Positions 7,834 to 17,310 are shown, counted from the stretch's first letter. The stretch: 64,000 nucleotides of DNA from Caldilinea sp. CFX5 (GCA_021405325.1 QWII01000029.1:31024-95023), one strand, 5' to 3'. Notes: generated by a model not told the origin, from the letters alone. Program-made: numbers and translations.

Positions 7834-9051
7834 TTAAGGCGACGTTGGTTCTGAGCTTGGTCGCCAGCGATAGGCCGGCGCACGGGTAAGGAGGGTCACG
7901 GCGGCAACGACCGTCAACGTTCCATTGATCAGCAAGGAAAAGGGAACGCCCAATGCCGAAATTAATATCCCCATCTCTAGGTGTCCAACCGGTGCAGAGC
8001 CGATACTGAACACCCACAGCCCCACGGCCCGCCCGCGCTGCTCGGTAGGCACGGCCATCTGGATGAGCGTCTGCTGCAGGACATCAAAGGCGGCTGCACA
8101 CATACCGATGACCACCATCACGCCGGCGGCTGCCGAAAGCTCACGGGTGGTAGCTAAGCCCATAATGGCCAGACCATAGATCAAAAAGACAGCGCCAAGC
8201 AAGGGTTGGCGCCACCGGTGTCCCGGCAGCAGGGCCAACAACAGAACGGCAATGGCGCCACCAACCGACCCGGCAGCGTTCAGCGTGCCGAGTCCCGCCG
8301 CCCCGGCGGCAAGCACATCCTGCGCCAAGAAAGGCAACGCACTGGAGTGGGAGAAGGCAAATACTTCACAAACAAGGCCGGCGACGATCAGAAGCCGCAA
8401 AGCCGGCACAGTCAAGATCAGTCGGCTCGCATCTTGAAAGGCTTGGGCGAATGGCAGCGGTTTGATCAGGGTGCGATGTTCTTGTGATACCCGCAAGGTC
8501 GCCACCAGTCCGGCGGCCAACCCATAAGCCACCGCAATCAGCAGATAACAGCGCGCAATGCCGACCAACGGGATCAGCATACCGGCAGCGAATGCACCGA
8601 GGGCAAAGACAACCCGTGTGCCTAAGGCATTCAGCGCGAGGGCGCGCGGCGCCGTCTCCCGTGCAACAATATCTAGCACGAGCGCCTGCCGTGCCGGTGT
8701 ATCAAACACCTGGACACACCCGGCGGTAAAGGAGAAGGCAATGACTTGCCAGACCTGAAGCGCGCGGCTGCCAATCAACCAGCCAAAGAGTACCATCAGG
8801 AAGAACGCTGCTGCCGCAACGGCTAGTAGTTGGCGGGGACGGTCGCTGCGATCGGCGAGGGTTCCCGCGGCCAATCCCAACAACAGTGACGGCAGCATCC
8901 GCGCCGCAAAGGCCAGTCCGACGGCAACCGCTCCACCGCCGGTTTCTAAAATGAGCCAGGCCGTTGCCGTGCGCTCCATCGCCTGCGCACTAGATGCGGC
9001 CAGGCTCGAATACCAGAGCCGACGAAACGCGGCTGAACGCAAAAGGATCAT
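7834..9051 (-). CDS. MFS transporter, EntS/MFS_3 type exporter
   Basis: A 405-residue protein with about 12 hydrophobic helices. It begins LLRSAAFRRLWYSSLAASSAQAM, the usual opening of the MFS_3 (enterobactin exporter-like) group. The loop between helices 2 and 3 holds the MFS signature GLAAGTLADRSDRPRQLL. FDTPARQALVLDIV is also typical of this group. It probably exports a small molecule, but the substrate cannot be read. It converges with chrA; the 240 bases between them show no convincing gene. Confidence 0.85.
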   Translation of the reverse strand: MILLRSAAFRRLWYSSLAASSAQAMERTATAWLILETGGGAVAVGLAFAARMLPSLLLGLAAGTLADRSDRPRQLLAVAAAAFFLMVLFGWLIGSRALQVWQVIAFSFTAGCVQVFDTPARQALVLDIVARETAPRALALNALGTRVVFALGAFAAGMLIPLVGIARCYLLIAVAYGLAAGLVATLRVSQEHRTLIKPLPFAQAFQDASRLILTVPALRLLIVAGLVCEVFAFSHSSALPFLAQDVLAAGAAGLGTLNAAGSVGGAIAVLLLALLPGHRWRQPLLGAVFLIYGLAIMGLATTRELSAAAGVMVVIGMCAAAFDVLQQTLIQMAVPTEQRGRAVGLWVFSIGSAPVGHLEMGILISALGVPFSLLINGTLTVVAAVTLLTRAPAYRWRPSSEPTSP

Positions 9052-9276
9052 GTTGTTTCCTTAACCTATAGGTGGCAAAGAGACATTTGAGGATGATCAG
9101 CTTCGTCTGGAACGGGATGGCCCTTGCGCCAATCGCACAGCAGGAAACCGCTGGAAAAAAGAAAAGGGGGCAACACAGATAGCGATAGCGCTGCATTGCC
9201 CCACCGGAAATTGAGGATGTGGTGTATAAGAAAAGCGCTGCATGATCAGTTCCGTCACAAACTAACAAGAAGTAAC

Positions 9277-9325
9277 CACAGATAGGAAAAAGCACGGATA
9301 AAAACAGTGCTTCTTCCTATCTGTG
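9277..9325. repeat. Inverted repeat, 19-bp arms with one mismatch
   Basis: CACAGATAGGAAAAAGCAC (9277-9295) faces its near-complement at 9307-9325. Confidence 0.8.
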
Positions 9326-9417
9326 TGAGCTAAAAAACTGCTTTGTCGTGAAGCCCTGCATTTTGGACATTATAGCAGATAAGCGGACTTGGCCCGAATC
9401 CTCGCAACCACATCCTG

Positions 9418-9449
9418 CGCAGACGCAAAGTATTGCTTACAACACTAAT
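9418..9449 (-). pseudogene. Remnant of a second copA 3' end
   Basis: These 32 bases match 9659-9690, near the end of the intact copA, at 27 positions. Read on the minus strand in the same frame they give ISVVSNTLRLR against [11 protein letters not shown]. Four of the five differences are therefore silent, which fits decay of a once-translated copy rather than chance. Nothing recognisable is left on either side. Confidence 0.5.
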
Positions 9450-9518
9450 ATCGCCACATCACAACTGTCTGCAAAGCTGCTACGCTATGCCAAGTATACC
9501 AAACTTCAGGCTAAATTA

Positions 9519-9567
9519 TTACGGGATTATACTCGAAAGTATTATACTTTCGAGTATAATCCCGTAA
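9519..9567. repeat. Near-perfect palindrome, 24-bp arms and one-base loop
   Basis: TTACGGGATTATACTCGAAA... (9519-9542) is exactly complementary to 9544-9567, leaving only T9543 unpaired. Such a structure would extrude a cruciform or form a very tight RNA hairpin. Confidence 0.9.
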
Positions 9568-9583
9568 AAGTAGGTGTCAATAG

Positions 9584-9618
9584 CAGATGACCGGCCACTC
9601 CATGTAGCCGGTCATCTG
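9584..9618 (-). terminator. Hairpin downstream of copA
   Basis: CAGATGACCGGC (9584-9595) pairs exactly with GCCGGTCATCTG (9607-9618). It lies just past the copA stop on that strand. There is no strong T run, so it may protect the message end rather than terminate. Confidence 0.5.
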
Positions 9619-9642
9619 TGTCCACGTTGCTGGGAAGCCCCA

Positions 9643-12114
9643 CTACAACTTTATCCCCCGCAGGCGCAAGGCGTTGCTAACAACACTAATGCTGGAAAAC
9701 GCCATCGCCCCCGCGGCCAGAATCGGGTGCAACTGCCGCAGGAAATCGGGCGCCCAGGCAAACGGGGCCAGCACCCCTGCCGCAATCGGGATCAGGGCGA
9801 TGTTATAGCCAAAGGCCCAGATCAGATTCTGCTTGATGTTGCGCATGGTCGCCTTGGAGAGCGCCAGGGCTTGGGGGACGCTGCGCAAGTCGCCGCGCAT
9901 CAAGGTGACATCGGCGGTTTCGATAGCCACATCCGTGCCGGTGCCGATGGCAATGCCGACATCAGCCTGGGCCAGGGCAGGGGCGTCGTTGATACCGTCG
10001 CCGACCATCGCCACTTGATAGCCCTCTTCTTGCAGCTTGGCGACATACTTGGCCTTATCACCCGGCAGCACTTCAGCAAAGACCCGATCAATGCCAACCT
10101 CTTTGGCAATGGCCTGGGCGGTCGCTTCGTTGTCGCCGGTCATCATAACGACGGTCAAGCCGAGTTTGTGCAGGGCGGCGACCGCTTCCTGGGAACCGTC
10201 CTTGATCGTATCCGCCACGCCGATCAGCGCGCTGGCTTGCCCATCGACAGCCATCCACATGGCGGTCTTGGCCGCGGCCTGCAACTGTTCGGCTTTGGGG
10301 GCCAGACCATTCAGGTGAACGCCTTCCCGCTGCATCAAGCGCAGATTGCCCAACAGCACTTGGTGACCATCCACCGTCGCCGCAATGCCATGACCGGCAA
10401 TGCCTTCAAACGCCGTTGGTTCGCTGAGCACCAACCCCCGCTCCTTAGCCGAGCGCACAATTGACTCACCCAGCGGATGCTCGGAGCCGCGTTCAGCAGA
10501 AGCGGCTAGTCGCAACAACTCATCGCTGCCGGTGGTTGAGCTTGTCGAAGCCACCACATCCGTCACCGAGGGTTGACCTTTGGTGATTGTCCCGGTTTTA
10601 TCCAGTACAATCGCCGTCAACTTGTGGGCCTGCTCCAGCGCCGCGCTATTTTTAAAGAGGATGCCATTTTCGGCGCCCTTGCCTACGCCCACCATGATCG
10701 AAGTCGGCGTTGCTAACCCCATGGCGCAGGGACAGGCGATGACCAGCACCGCCGTCAAGCGAATGAGCGCCGGCACAAAGTCGCCACCCACAAACCACCA
10801 GACCGCAAAGGTGAGCAGCGCCAGAGCGATCACCGCCGGCACAAAGTAGGCCGCCACCTGATCGACCACCCGTTGAATCGGCGCCCGACTGCCTTGCGCC
10901 TGCTCCACCAGCCGGATAATCTGGGCCAGCGCCGTCTCTTTGCCCACCTTGGTCGCCTTGAACTTGAGTAAGCCCTGTTTGTTAATGGTGGCGCCGATGA
11001 CCGTGTCGCCGACCGCTTTTTCCACCGGCAGGCTTTCCCCGGTGATCATGCTTTCATCAACGGCGGAATGACCTTCTGTCACCACGCCATCGACCGGAAT
11101 CTTTTCACCAGGGCGCACCAACACCAGATCGTGCTTGACCACTTCGGCAATGGGAATATCCCGTTCTTCGCCGTTGCGGATGATGCGGGCGGTCTTGGCT
11201 TGTAGGCCGACCAGTTTTTTGATCGCTTCGCTGGTCCGGCCTTTGGCGCGCACCTCCAGCAATTTGCCCAGCACAATTAGGGTGATAATCACCGCCGCCG
11301 TCTCAAAATAGACATGATGGCCCAGCGTGTGGTTGCCCAACGTCAGCGCAATCAACACAGCGACGCTATAGACGTAGGCGACCGAGGAACCCATCGCCAC
11401 CAGCACATCCATGTTGGCGCTGCCGTTGCGTAGACTCTTATAGGCGCCGACATAGTAGTCCCAACCGACATAGAACTGCACCGGCGTCGCCAGGGCCAGG
11501 AAGAGCCAGTTAACCCACGGCTCATGCGCCCACGCGCCCACCAGATTGAAATCGCGTGCCATGCTCAGGAGGAAAAGCGGCAACGAAAAGAGCACCCCAA
11601 CCAACAGTCGGATCTGTTGATGACGTAGTTCCGCCGCACGGGCCGCGGCTTCGGCGTCTTCTGTTTCCGCTGTGGCCGCCGTTTCGACAACATCATAGCC
11701 CGCCTTGCGCACCGCCGCCACCAGATCACTATAACTGGTGACGCCAGGCACAAATTCGACTGTCGCCCGCTCGTTGGCATAGTTGACCTCGGCGTTGAGC
11801 ACCCCTTCCACCTTGTTGAGCCGGCGCTGAATGGTGTTGGCGCAGTTGGCGCAGGTCATCCCCAGCAAGGGCAATTCGACCGTTTCGGTCGGCACACTGT
11901 AGCCGGCGCGCCCGACCCGGGCAATCACATCGGTCAACACTTCCTTGGGCGAGGAAACCGCCGGATCGTACTCAATACTGAGACGTTCACTGGCAAAGTT
12001 GACCGCCGCGTTGGCGACGGTATTGACTTTTTTCGCATTACGCTCCACCGCCGCCACACAATTGGCGCAGGTCATCCCCAGCACGGGGACCGTTAAGGTT
12101 TTCATTTCGGCCAT
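9643..12114 (-). CDS. copA: Cu(I)-translocating P1B-type ATPase
   Basis: An 823-residue P-type ATPase. Two HMA metal-binding domains come first, each with GMTCANC (Cys16/Cys19 and a second pair near 90). Eight membrane helices follow; the sixth carries the CPC metal site ([13 protein letters not shown]), and the helix after it is typical of Cu(I) pumps. The phosphorylation site is DKTGTIT, the nucleotide domain has SEHPLG, and the hinge has [12 protein letters not shown]. It exports Cu(I) from the cytoplasm at the cost of ATP. GGAGG sits about six bases before ATG 12114. It is the last gene of csoR-copZ-copA. The N-domain holds a short Ser/Thr-rich insert coded by a copy of the hairpin repeat at 10531-10555. 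Confidence 0.95.
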   Translation of the reverse strand: MAEMKTLTVPVLGMTCANCVAAVERNAKKVNTVANAAVNFASERLSIEYDPAVSSPKEVLTDVIARVGRAGYSVPTETVELPLLGMTCANCANTIQRRLNKVEGVLNAEVNYANERATVEFVPGVTSYSDLVAAVRKAGYDVVETAATAETEDAEAAARAAELRHQQIRLLVGVLFSLPLFLLSMARDFNLVGAWAHEPWVNWLFLALATPVQFYVGWDYYVGAYKSLRNGSANMDVLVAMGSSVAYVYSVAVLIALTLGNHTLGHHVYFETAAVIITLIVLGKLLEVRAKGRTSEAIKKLVGLQAKTARIIRNGEERDIPIAEVVKHDLVLVRPGEKIPVDGVVTEGHSAVDESMITGESLPVEKAVGDTVIGATINKQGLLKFKATKVGKETALAQIIRLVEQAQGSRAPIQRVVDQVAAYFVPAVIALALLTFAVWWFVGGDFVPALIRLTAVLVIACPCAMGLATPTSIMVGVGKGAENGILFKNSAALEQAHKLTAIVLDKTGTITKGQPSVTDVVASTSSTTGSDELLRLAASAERGSEHPLGESIVRSAKERGLVLSEPTAFEGIAGHGIAATVDGHQVLLGNLRLMQREGVHLNGLAPKAEQLQAAAKTAMWMAVDGQASALIGVADTIKDGSQEAVAALHKLGLTVVMMTGDNEATAQAIAKEVGIDRVFAEVLPGDKAKYVAKLQEEGYQVAMVGDGINDAPALAQADVGIAIGTGTDVAIETADVTLMRGDLRSVPQALALSKATMRNIKQNLIWAFGYNIALIPIAAGVLAPFAWAPDFLRQLHPILAAGAMAFSSISVVSNALRLRGIKL
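10531..10555. repeat. GAGCTTGTCGA-loop hairpin inside copA
   Basis: GGTGGTT (10531-10537) pairs with AGCCACC (10549-10555, one G-T pair) around the loop GAGCTTGTCGA (10538-10548). The loop is identical to those at 30752, 32582 and 45051. In copA it codes for ASTSSTTGS between TDVV and DELLRLAAS. Confidence 0.75.
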
Positions 12115-12132
12115 GCTGGCCTCCTTCTATGG

Positions 12133-12208
12133 AACGCGGATGGGGCGGATCGGGCGGATTAAAGCAGATCGAATCCGTTTGATCCGCCCCATCCGCCCCA
12201 TCCGCGTT
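12133..12208. repeat. Inverted repeat between copZ and copA, 27-bp arms
   Basis: Bases 12133-12159 (AACGCGGATGGGGCGGAT...) face 12182-12208, with a single mismatch and a 22-base loop. Each arm is built of GGATGGGGC/GGATCGGGC units. Confidence 0.85.
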
Positions 12209-12212
12209 CGAT

Positions 12213-12422
12213 TTACGCCTCTACCGGCGCATAGTCAATCTCTTTCATCAAGGCTTTAATTGAGTCCCAGTTGGCCGGAGCATCCCAGGTCACGGTGACT
12301 TGCTTCGTGTTCTGGTCGGCTTTGACGCTCTGCACGCCGGCCAGTTCACTCAATTCAGTCTCGATCGTATGAGTGCAATGACCGCAGCTAATGTTGGGGA
12401 CGGTAACGGTTTTGGTAGTCAT
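12213..12422 (-). CDS. copZ: Copper chaperone, HMA domain
   Basis: A 69-residue single HMA domain with the metal motif NISCGHC (Cys13, Cys16) after the first strand and IDYAPVEA at the end, the ferredoxin-like length of CopZ/Atx1 proteins. It would carry Cu(I) in the cytoplasm to the HMA domains or entry site of the CopA pump coded next to it. GGAGAAACTT before ATG 12422 is a clear ribosome site. It lies between csoR and copA on the same strand; both gaps are filled by inverted repeats, which could set unequal message stability. Confidence 0.9.
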   Translation of the reverse strand: MTTKTVTVPNISCGHCTHTIETELSELAGVQSVKADQNTKQVTVTWDAPANWDSIKALMKEIDYAPVEA

Positions 12423-12443
12423 AAGTTTCTCCTATTTGTTTGT

Positions 12444-12516
12444 GAATTACGAGTCACGAATTACGAGTTACGAACACTGGCTTGCAGTGCGTAATTCGTA
12501 ATTCGTGACTCGTAAC
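12444..12516. repeat. Mirrored heptamer repeat between csoR and copZ (AATTACG units)
   Basis: Left part 12444-12472 reads GAATTACGAGTCACGAATTA and on. Right part 12490-12516 is the complementary series of CGTAATT/CGTGACT units. The unit length is 7. Confidence 0.8.
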
Positions 12517-12519
12517 AGT

Positions 12520-12798
12520 TTACGCTTTACTCGACACTTCAAAGACGCTGGTCACTTCTTTTAACATGCGTTCACGTTCATCAGGATCGCTGCCCTGGAT
12601 GGCGGTGGTGACGCAGGTGCGTAGGTGGTTTTCCAGCATCAGCGTGCTGACCTTGCTCAGGGCGGCTTGGACAGCCTGGATCTGCTTGATGATGTCAATG
12701 CAATAGACATCTTCCGCCACCATCCGTTCAATACCCTTGAGATGGCCGGCGGCGCTGGCCAACCGGCGCGTTATTGTTTTTTGGGTTGTTTCGTCCAT
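12520..12798 (-). CDS. csoR: Copper-sensing repressor, CsoR/RcnR (DUF156) family
   Basis: A 92-residue all-helical repressor. The Cu(I) ligands of CsoR are present in the right order: Cys33 (in VYCIDII), then His58 and Cys62 (in ENHLRTC). Basic residues near the N-terminus (ITRRL, HLKGIERM) match the DNA-binding face. Apo-CsoR blocks the promoter and Cu(I) releases it. I chose ATG 12798 (MDETTQ) over the TTG at 12813, because a GGAAGG lies at proper distance and family members start close to the RRLxxxxGHLxGI pattern. It is first in the operon, so it controls itself as well as copZ and copA. Confidence 0.88.
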   Translation of the reverse strand: MDETTQKTITRRLASAAGHLKGIERMVAEDVYCIDIIKQIQAVQAALSKVSTLMLENHLRTCVTTAIQGSDPDERERMLKEVTSVFEVSSKA

Positions 12799-12830
12799 GC
12801 CGCCGCCTTCCAATCAAACTGCTTAATCCC

Positions 12831-12850
12831 TACCCCCCTGGGGGGGGTGC
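12831..12850 (-). promoter_or_regulatory. CsoR-type operator
   Basis: TACCCCCCTGGGGGGGTGC is a G/C-tract palindrome of the kind bound by CsoR proteins. It lies just downstream of the -10 box, over the expected start of transcription and ahead of csoR. Confidence 0.7.
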
Positions 12851-12858
12851 CTGTTGAT

Positions 12859-12888
12859 AGAATAGCACTGGAATGGACAGCTTGTCAA
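12859..12888 (-). promoter_or_regulatory. Promoter of the copper operon
   Basis: On the minus strand TTGACA (complement of 12883-12888) and TATTCT (complement of 12859-12864) are 18 bases apart, directly upstream of the G/C-tract operator. Confidence 0.7.
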
Positions 12889-13151
12889 GTAAGAAAAGCT
12901 ACCATCTGATCGGAGCAACCATAACGAGAACTCGCTACTTCACCAGTACCAGTGCAGAGATGGAGGGTAAAGGGAAAGTGTAGCTTAACGAACATACTTT
13001 TGAGCAAAGTAGTGCGATTGTAGAAGATGGCGCTATTCTGTTGTCTGTAGCTTGCGAAAGCACAGCTTTCAAGTACAATACCTGAATAGCAAATCGGTAA
13101 ACCTACTTTGATAAACACAACAAGGTAGGTACAACACGAAATTACACGATC

Positions 13152-14060
13152 ATGACTGCCATTCCCATAGCCTTTGGTCAAACCATTGTTGCCATCCATG
13201 GCGCGCAAGGGGCGACCTGGCTACAACAATTGCCTGCCTTACTGGACGCGTATGCTCAACGGTGGGCGCTTCACCTCGGTTCACCTTTTGCCCTTTCGTA
13301 TAACTATGTGCTACCGGCCACACGCGCCGATGGCTGCGCCGTGGTTGTCAAAGCCGGCTATCCCAGTGATGAGTTTCGCAACGAAATCGCTGCGCTCCGT
13401 CTCTACAATGGCGACGGCATGGTGCAACTGCTGGATGCCGACCCGGAACGAGGCATCATGCTCCTGGAGCAACTCCAACCGGGCGACATGCTCTCGACTT
13501 TGACTGACGATGAGGCGGCCACTGTGATCGGTGCGATGGTGATGCAGAAATTATGGCGACCGGCGCCGGCCCACCACACCTTTCCCACCGTAGCGCAATG
13601 GGCGCAAGGGTTGCCGCGCCACCGGGCGCGCTTTGATGGCGGTGTTGGTCCTTTGCCCAAGAAACTCTTTGCGGAAGCGGAAGGCTTGTTTCACGACTTG
13701 TTAGCCGCCAATGAACCGGCCATGTTGCTGCATGGCGACCTGCACCACTACAACATTTTGCGCGCCCAACGCCAACCCTGGCTGGCCATCGACCCCAAAG
13801 GTTTAGTGGGCGATCCGGCCTACGAAGTGGGCGCCTTTCTCTATAACCCAGTGACAACGTTGGGCGCACAACCCGACCTGGATCGCATCCTGCAACGTCG
13901 CGTTGCTCTCCTGGCCGAATGTTTAGGCTTTGACCGGGTGCGCATTCGCGGGTGGGGGGTGGCGCAGGCGGTGCTTTCGGCCTGCTGGACGATTGAAGAC
14001 CAGGGCGACGGCTGGGATCATGTCATCAACATCGGCGAACATTTAGTCAAGATCAACTAA
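13152..14060 (+). CDS. Aminoglycoside/hydroxyurea phosphotransferase family kinase
   Basis: A 302-residue kinase-like protein. The catalytic loop is MLLHGDLHHYNIL (Brenner motif HGDxxxxN) and the metal-binding site is WLAIDPKGLVGDPAYEVG, both close to the streptomycin 6-kinase / hydroxyurea phosphotransferase group. The N-terminal lobe has YVLPATRADGCAVVVKAGYP with the ATP-contacting Lys. These enzymes phosphorylate streptomycin or other small hydroxyl compounds; the substrate here is unproven and need not be an antibiotic. ATG 13152 is used and no strong ribosome site is seen. The CorC-like gene starts 11 bases after its stop, so the two are likely cotranscribed. Confidence 0.8.
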   Translation: MTAIPIAFGQTIVAIHGAQGATWLQQLPALLDAYAQRWALHLGSPFALSYNYVLPATRADGCAVVVKAGYPSDEFRNEIAALRLYNGDGMVQLLDADPERGIMLLEQLQPGDMLSTLTDDEAATVIGAMVMQKLWRPAPAHHTFPTVAQWAQGLPRHRARFDGGVGPLPKKLFAEAEGLFHDLLAANEPAMLLHGDLHHYNILRAQRQPWLAIDPKGLVGDPAYEVGAFLYNPVTTLGAQPDLDRILQRRVALLAECLGFDRVRIRGWGVAQAVLSACWTIEDQGDGWDHVINIGEHLVKIN

Positions 14061-14071
14061 AAGAAGAGCGC

Positions 14072-15394
14072 ATGAATAACCTATCCCTTGAGATTTTGAT
14101 TGTCTTATTGCTCATCGTTGCCAATGGCGTCTTTGCCCTTTCGGAAGCGGCCATTGTGGCGGTGCGTAAAGCGCGTCTGCAACAGCGCGCCCAGGAAGGC
14201 GACCATGATGCCCAGATTGCCTTAGATTTGGCGGACAACCCCAGCCGCTTTCTCTCAACGGTGCAAATCGGCATCACCTTGATTGGGATTGTCGCCGGCG
14301 CCTTCGGCGGGGCGACCATCTCCGAGAAGCTCGCCGCCTATCTGGCGCCGCTGCCCTATATTGGCGCTTACGCGGATTCGATCAGCTTTGGGTTGGTGGT
14401 CTTGGTGATCACCTATCTCTCGCTCATCATCGGTGAGCTTGTGCCCAAAAGCATTGCGCTGCAAAACCCAGAGCAAATCGCGACGCTGGTGGCGGCGCCC
14501 ATGCGGCGGCTCTCGGTCATTGCCGGACCATTTGTCACCTTCCTCAGCTACTCAACTGATTTTCTGCTCCGGCTAATGGGGATTCAGACAAACAATGAAC
14601 CACCTGTCACCGAAGAAGAGATTCGGGTGATGATCGAACAAGGCACCGAATCAGGCGTCTTTGCCGCGGCCGAACAGGATATGGTAGAGCGCATCTTCCG
14701 CTTTGGCGATCGGGCCGTCAGTTCGCTCATGACCCGGCGTCCCGATATTGTCTGGCTCGATCTGGAAGATCCGCTGGAAAAGAACTTGGGCATTCTCACC
14801 AGCCGGGTTTATTCACGCTTCCCGGTCTGCCGGGGCAGCCTGGATGAGGTGGTGGGCGTCGTGCGCGCCAAGGATCTGCTCAACCAACATATTGAGGGCA
14901 AACCCTTTGACCTGGCCGGCGCCGTGCAGCTACCGGTCTTTGTGCCGGCAACCTTGCCTGCGATTCGCCTCCTAGAACGGTTGCGACAGGAACGCACCCA
15001 CATTGTGCTGGTGATTGACGAACATGGTAGTATTGAAGGGCTGGTGACGCTCAACGACATTCTGGGCGCCATTGTCGGTGACCTGCCGGCGGTCGATGAA
15101 TCGGATGAACCCTATGCTGTCCAGCGGGAGGATGGCTCCTGGTTCCTCGACGGCATGTTGCCGATTGACGATTTCAAGGCGCTGCTCGATCTGGACAAAT
15201 TGCCCGATGAAGAGAGCGGCAACTTTGAAACCCTGAGCGGCTTTGTCATTATGCAAATGGGCCGTCTGCCCAAAGTGGGTGAAGCGTTTGACGCAATGAA
15301 CATGCGCTTCGAGGTGGCCGATATGGACGGCTACCGCATCGATAAAGTGCTGGTCGCCCCCACAGTGAAAGCAGCAGAAAGAGAAGAGTCATGA
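14072..15394 (+). CDS. CNNM/CorC-HlyC family membrane protein
   Basis: A 440-residue protein. An N-terminal DUF21/CNNM transmembrane domain with about four helices (residues 5-190) holds FALSEAAIVAVRKARL and FLSTVQIGITLIGIVAGAFGG. A CBS pair follows (about 205-330; VSSLMTRRPDIVWLD, HIVLVIDEHGSIEGLVTLNDILGAIVGDL). The CorC/HlyC C-terminal domain comes last (WFLDGMLPIDDFKALL). Members are thought to take part in Mg2+ or Co2+ transport; the old label haemolysin is misleading. GAAGAGCG lies before ATG 14072. Its stop overlaps the next start by ATGA at 15391, so it is translationally coupled to the ABC half-transporter. Confidence 0.88.
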   Translation: MNNLSLEILIVLLLIVANGVFALSEAAIVAVRKARLQQRAQEGDHDAQIALDLADNPSRFLSTVQIGITLIGIVAGAFGGATISEKLAAYLAPLPYIGAYADSISFGLVVLVITYLSLIIGELVPKSIALQNPEQIATLVAAPMRRLSVIAGPFVTFLSYSTDFLLRLMGIQTNNEPPVTEEEIRVMIEQGTESGVFAAAEQDMVERIFRFGDRAVSSLMTRRPDIVWLDLEDPLEKNLGILTSRVYSRFPVCRGSLDEVVGVVRAKDLLNQHIEGKPFDLAGAVQLPVFVPATLPAIRLLERLRQERTHIVLVIDEHGSIEGLVTLNDILGAIVGDLPAVDESDEPYAVQREDGSWFLDGMLPIDDFKALLDLDKLPDEESGNFETLSGFVIMQMGRLPKVGEAFDAMNMRFEVADMDGYRIDKVLVAPTVKAAEREES

Positions 15395-17310
15395 CAGCAG
15401 CAGGACGCAGCAACGGGCAGCAAGGCGGGCAAGGGCGCGGTGGTGGTTGGGGCGGGCAGCGGGAGCGCGGCAGCTTCAAACATCTGGGGCGCGCCATCCG
15501 TTACCTGGGCCACTACAAGCGCACGGCGGCCATTGCCTATGCTTCGCTATTTCTTAGCACAGCGGCGCAACTGGTGGTGCCGCAAACCGTGCAGAATATC
15601 TTGGACGCCGTGACTAACGCGGTCACCGCGCTGGAAAATGGCGCTGATCCGCTCCAGACGCGGACTGCTGCCGAAAGTGCGCTGCTCTGGGCCATTGGCT
15701 TGACCCTGCTCTTTGCCGTCATTCGCGGCCTCTTTGCCTTTGCCCAATCCTACATGGCGGAAAAGGTGAGCCAGGAGATGGCCTTTGATTTTCGCAATGA
15801 CTTGTTTGCCAAGATCCAGCGCTTATCCTTTAGCTATCATGATCGCAACCAGACCGGTCAACTGATGATTCGCGCCACCGATGACGTGGAGAAGGTGCGC
15901 GTCTTTATCGGCCAGGGGTTGTTATTTGCCCTGCAAGCTGTTGTTTTACTGGTGGGCGCCTTAGTGCTGCTGGGTATTACGAACTGGAGCCTAACGCTCT
16001 ACGTCCTGCCGATTCTGCCGATTGCGCTGCTGCTCTTTATGCTCTTTGGCGCCGTCAGCCAGCCACTCTTTGGCAAGGTGCAGGCCAAGCTATCGGCGCT
16101 CAACACCATTTTGCAGGAGAATCTGGCCGGCATCAAGGTCGTCAAAGCCTTTGCCCGTGAAGGGGTGGAGCAGCGTCGCTTTAGCAGTGCGGCGGATGAA
16201 TTGATGCAACAGCAGATCACCCTGGCGCGCATCTTTAGCTTTCTCTTCCCCTTTATCTTTTTGATTGCCAACCTAGGACAGGTGGTGGTCATCTATTTTG
16301 GCGGTCGCCAGATCATCGGCGCGACGCTTACCATCGGCGAATGGCAGAAATTTAGCCTCTATCTCATCCTGGTCTTCTTCCCGATTGGGCAACTGGGCTT
16401 TATCATCAGCCAGATGAGCCAGGCCAGCGCCAGCGCCACCCGCATCTTTGAGATTCTCGACGCCAAGAACGAAGTGACCGACAAGCCCACCGCCCAACCG
16501 CTGCCGCCGATCCAGGGCGGGGTCGTCTTTCAGGATGTGAGTTTCCGCTACTTCAACAGCAGCGACCCGGTCTTGAGTGATGTCACCCTGGAAGCCAAAC
16601 CGGGCGAAACCATCGCCTTGCTCGGCGCCACCGGCAGCGGTAAAACGACCATCATCAATTTGATTCCTCGCTTCTACGATGTCAGCGCCGGCAAGGTATT
16701 GATCGACGGCCACGATGTGCGCGATGTCCAGCTTGAATCGCTGCGCCGCCAGATCGGCATTGTCTTGCAAGAGACCAACCTCTTCACCGGCACCATCCGC
16801 GACAATATCGCCTTTGGTCGCCCGGAAGCCACCGAGGAGGAGATCAGCGCCGCCGCCAAAGCCGCCGCCGCCCATGACTTTATCACCAGTTTTCCACAGG
16901 GCTACGACACCCCCGTCGGCGAACGGGGCGCCACCCTGAGCGGCGGGCAAAAACAGCGGGTGGCGATTGCCCGCGCCCTGCTGCTCGACCCGCGTATCCT
17001 CATCCTCGACGACTCGACCAGCAGCGTCGATGTGGCGACCGAGGTGCATATCCAACGCGCCCTCGACCGCTTGATGCAGGGGCGCACCAGCTTTGTCATC
17101 GCCCAACGCATCAGCACCGTGCTGAACGCCGACCAAATCCTGGTGCTGGACAAAGGTCAGGTTGTCGCCCGTGGCAAACATGCCGACCTGCTGGAAACCA
17201 ACCCGCTCTACGCTGAGATTTATCGCAGTCAGTTGGTGGAAGATGCCGCGCCGGCCACGGCAGAGGATGTGACTGCGGCTGCTGTGCAACCGGCGTTTAG
17301 TAGAGATTGA
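15391..17310 (+). CDS. ABC exporter half-transporter with degenerate ATP site
   Basis: A 639-residue TMD-NBD half-transporter. Six membrane helices occupy about residues 45-340; the NBD starts near 370. Walker A is GATGSGKTT (from residue 412) and the signature is LSGGQKQR. The catalytic Glu after Walker B is Asp541 (LDDSTSS), and the switch His is Gln572 (IAQRIST). These are the marks of the degenerate-site subunit of a heterodimeric exporter, with the intact partner coded next. An extra N-terminal stretch of about 25 Gly/Arg/Gln residues precedes the first helix. The last codons and the stop lie in the mirrored repeat at 17302. Substrate unknown; lipids or drugs are common for this group. 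Confidence 0.9.
   Translation: MTAAGRSNGQQGGQGRGGGWGGQRERGSFKHLGRAIRYLGHYKRTAAIAYASLFLSTAAQLVVPQTVQNILDAVTNAVTALENGADPLQTRTAAESALLWAIGLTLLFAVIRGLFAFAQSYMAEKVSQEMAFDFRNDLFAKIQRLSFSYHDRNQTGQLMIRATDDVEKVRVFIGQGLLFALQAVVLLVGALVLLGITNWSLTLYVLPILPIALLLFMLFGAVSQPLFGKVQAKLSALNTILQENLAGIKVVKAFAREGVEQRRFSSAADELMQQQITLARIFSFLFPFIFLIANLGQVVVIYFGGRQIIGATLTIGEWQKFSLYLILVFFPIGQLGFIISQMSQASASATRIFEILDAKNEVTDKPTAQPLPPIQGGVVFQDVSFRYFNSSDPVLSDVTLEAKPGETIALLGATGSGKTTIINLIPRFYDVSAGKVLIDGHDVRDVQLESLRRQIGIVLQETNLFTGTIRDNIAFGRPEATEEEISAAAKAAAAHDFITSFPQGYDTPVGERGATLSGGQKQRVAIARALLLDPRILILDDSTSSVDVATEVHIQRALDRLMQGRTSFVIAQRISTVLNADQILVLDKGQVVARGKHADLLETNPLYAEIYRSQLVEDAAPATAEDVTAAAVQPAFSRD

Larger units (their letters stand above)
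9052..9642. other. Intergenic region with two inverted repeats and a copA remnant
   Basis: No credible gene lies here. It holds an imperfect 19-bp inverted repeat (9277-9325), a 32-base fragment resembling the end of copA (9418-9449), a 24-bp perfect inverted repeat with a one-base loop (9519-9567), and a hairpin just past the copA stop (9584-9618). Confidence 0.7.

Noticed and set aside
12885..13208. Minus-strand frame of 107 codons before the APH-type gene
   Set aside because: Composition is unlike the other proteins here, there is no ribosome site, and it overlaps the start of the clear gene at 13152 and the copper promoter.
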